Below, in pieces: positions 62,886-64,000 of a DNA stretch of 64,000 nt (position 1 is its first letter; every line of letters begins with the position of its first letter). Source of the stretch: Sporosarcina ureae (GTDB lineage Bacteria; Bacillota; Bacilli; Bacillales_A; Planococcaceae); NCBI RefSeq assembly GCF_002082015.1, contig NZ_CP015109.1, positions 3,067,001 through 3,131,000 of the forward strand, given 5' to 3'. The notes beneath the pieces are model-generated. The model saw only the letters and a list, made by a program, of their open reading frames with translations, had not been told where the DNA came from and made no database searches. The translations under genes were made by a program, and so were the position numbers.

Positions 62886-64000
62886 ATGATGAAACAATCG
62901 AAAACATTTATACCCACAATGCGTGAAAATCCATCCGATATAGAGATGCGTTCGCATCAATTATTATTGCGAGCAGGTTATATCCGACAGAATGCCAATG
63001 GTGTTTACACATATTTAACTCTTGCACAAAGAGTATTCAGAAAAATTGAAGCGATAATTCGTCAAGAAATGGAAGCCATAGAAGGAATTGAAATTTCTTT
63101 ACCGGCGCTGCAGAGCTCGAGTATTTTAAAAGAAACTGAACGGTGGGATTCATACGGTAAGGAAATGTTTCACGTCGCTGATAGACAAACCAATCAATTA
63201 GCATTGAGTTCCAGTGATGAAGAAGCGATTATTGACTTATTGCGTGATGAAGTTCGGTCGTATAAGAAATTACCATTAACAATTTTTCAAATCAAAACAA
63301 AATTCCGTGACGAAATTAAACCGCGTGCTGGCTTACTTCATAGCAGAGAATTCATAAGAAAAGACGCCTACTCATTCCATTCAACACAAGAAAGTTTAGA
63401 TGAAAAGTATTTGGAAGTAATGCAGGCATACACTAATATGTTAACCCGTCTCGGTATGCATTTCCGGATGGTGATATCAGATGGCGGAACAGGTTCTCAT
63501 GAGTTCATAGCATTGACCGAAAACGGAGAAGATCGAATTGCATATAGCGATAGCTCTTCTTACGCTGCCAATATGGAGTTTGCTGAAGTTCATGTAGATT
63601 ACGAAACACCAGACGAAAAGCAAGTAGAGATGATAAAAATCTCCACTCCGAATCAACGTACCATTGAAGATCTCGCTTCATTTTTGTCAGTTAATCCTGA
63701 GCGTATAATCAAATCATTGGTGTATAAAGTGGACAGTGAATTTGTCATGGTGGTATGTCGAGGCGATCATTGTGTTAATGAATATAAATTAAAGCGTTTT
63801 TTAAACGTAAAACATATGGAGTTGGCAACAGAACAACAGATTGAAGAATTACTAGGTTGTCATACCGGTTCGGTCGGCCCAGTGAAATTACCGATCGGTG
63901 TAAGGGTGTATGCAGATCATGCAGTCAAAGCAATGGTCAACGTAGTAGCAGGTGCGAACATTGACGACTATCACTTATTAAACGTCAATCCGGAACGTGA
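62886..64000 (+). CDS. proS: Prolyl-tRNA synthetase, bacterial type, partial at right edge, divergent motifs
   Basis: ProS charges tRNA-Pro. The frame runs from ATG 62886 (or 62889) off the window, 371 codons visible. N-terminal class II core: LLLRAGYIRQNANGVYTYL, motif 2 FRDEIKPRAGLLHSREF, KDAYSF. The inserted YbaK-type editing domain begins near residue 230 (IKISTPNQRTIEDLASFL) and includes GSVGPVKLPIG. Unusual points: where bacterial ProRS has THEE, this has SDEE (LALSSSDEEAI), the Gly-rich loop before HEF is about four residues shorter (SDGGTGSHEF), and motif 2 has KPRAG for the usual RPRFG. It sits in the canonical place after rseP. AAAGGTGGA precedes the start. Confidence 0.88.
   Translation, partial: MMKQSKTFIPTMRENPSDIEMRSHQLLLRAGYIRQNANGVYTYLTLAQRVFRKIEAIIRQEMEAIEGIEISLPALQSSSILKETERWDSYGKEMFHVADRQTNQLALSSSDEEAIIDLLRDEVRSYKKLPLTIFQIKTKFRDEIKPRAGLLHSREFIRKDAYSFHSTQESLDEKYLEVMQAYTNMLTRLGMHFRMVISDGGTGSHEFIALTENGEDRIAYSDSSSYAANMEFAEVHVDYETPDEKQVEMIKISTPNQRTIEDLASFLSVNPERIIKSLVYKVDSEFVMVVCRGDHCVNEYKLKRFLNVKHMELATEQQIEELLGCHTGSVGPVKLPIGVRVYADHAVKAMVNVVAGANIDDYHLLNVNPER

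Noticed and set aside
1-64000. CRISPR array, insertion sequence, phage or tRNA/rRNA gene anywhere in the window
   Set aside because: No spaced direct repeats, transposase-like proteins, integrase other than XerC, or RNA gene patterns were found; gene order matches the conserved Bacillales core.

Overview
The window comes from a low-GC, Gram-positive, motile endospore-former-type bacterium of the order Bacillales. Gene order closely follows the Bacillus subtilis interval plsX to proS, and strong AGGAGG-type ribosome sites with many TTG and GTG starts fit that group. The proteins look most like the Planococcaceae/Sporosarcina branch, but that is an inference from memory of the families; no search was run. 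Every gene is on the plus strand. I saw no tRNA, rRNA, CRISPR array, insertion sequence or prophage.

Region 1 (1-16417) holds core lipid, RNA and protein-export genes: a plsX tail, fabD, fabG, acpP (fatty acids); rnc, smc; ftsY, ylxM, ffh (SRP targeting); rpsP, khpA, rimM, trmD, rplS (ribosome and tRNA); lepB, rbgA, rnhB; then the pair ylqG (FliK-like) and ylqH (a free-standing FlhB C-terminal domain). Region 2 (16418-27274) holds sucCD, dprA, topA, trmFO, then xerC-hslV-hslU-codY. Two long non-coding stretches lie here, 23140-23466 before xerC and 27197-27727 after codY. Each contains a perfect 14-bp palindrome.

Region 3 (27728-55447) is one large fla/che operon: rod, MS ring, switch, export ATPase, hook-length, hook cap and hook genes (flgB to flgE), swrD, fliL, fliM, fliY, cheY, the export gate (fliO to flhA), the flagellar placement pair flhF-flhG, chemotaxis genes cheB-cheA-cheW-cheC-cheD, sigD, an unnamed 98-residue gene and a swrB-like gene. 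Most genes overlap or nearly touch. Region 4 (55448-64000) returns to housekeeping: rpsB, tsf, pyrH, frr, uppS, cdsA, dxr, rseP and the start of proS. Terminator-like hairpins sit between several of these genes.

The points most worth a second look are: (i) a GC-rich hairpin lying between a strong Shine-Dalgarno sequence and the swrD start codon, which would bring them to normal spacing only when folded; (ii) the small conserved-looking unknown gene after sigD; (iii) ylqG/ylqH as a second FliK/FlhB-like pair without the cleavage motif; (iv) a proS with changed active-site motifs; (v) an HslV whose N-terminus must be trimmed or is atypical; and (vi) structured leaders before rpsB and flgE.
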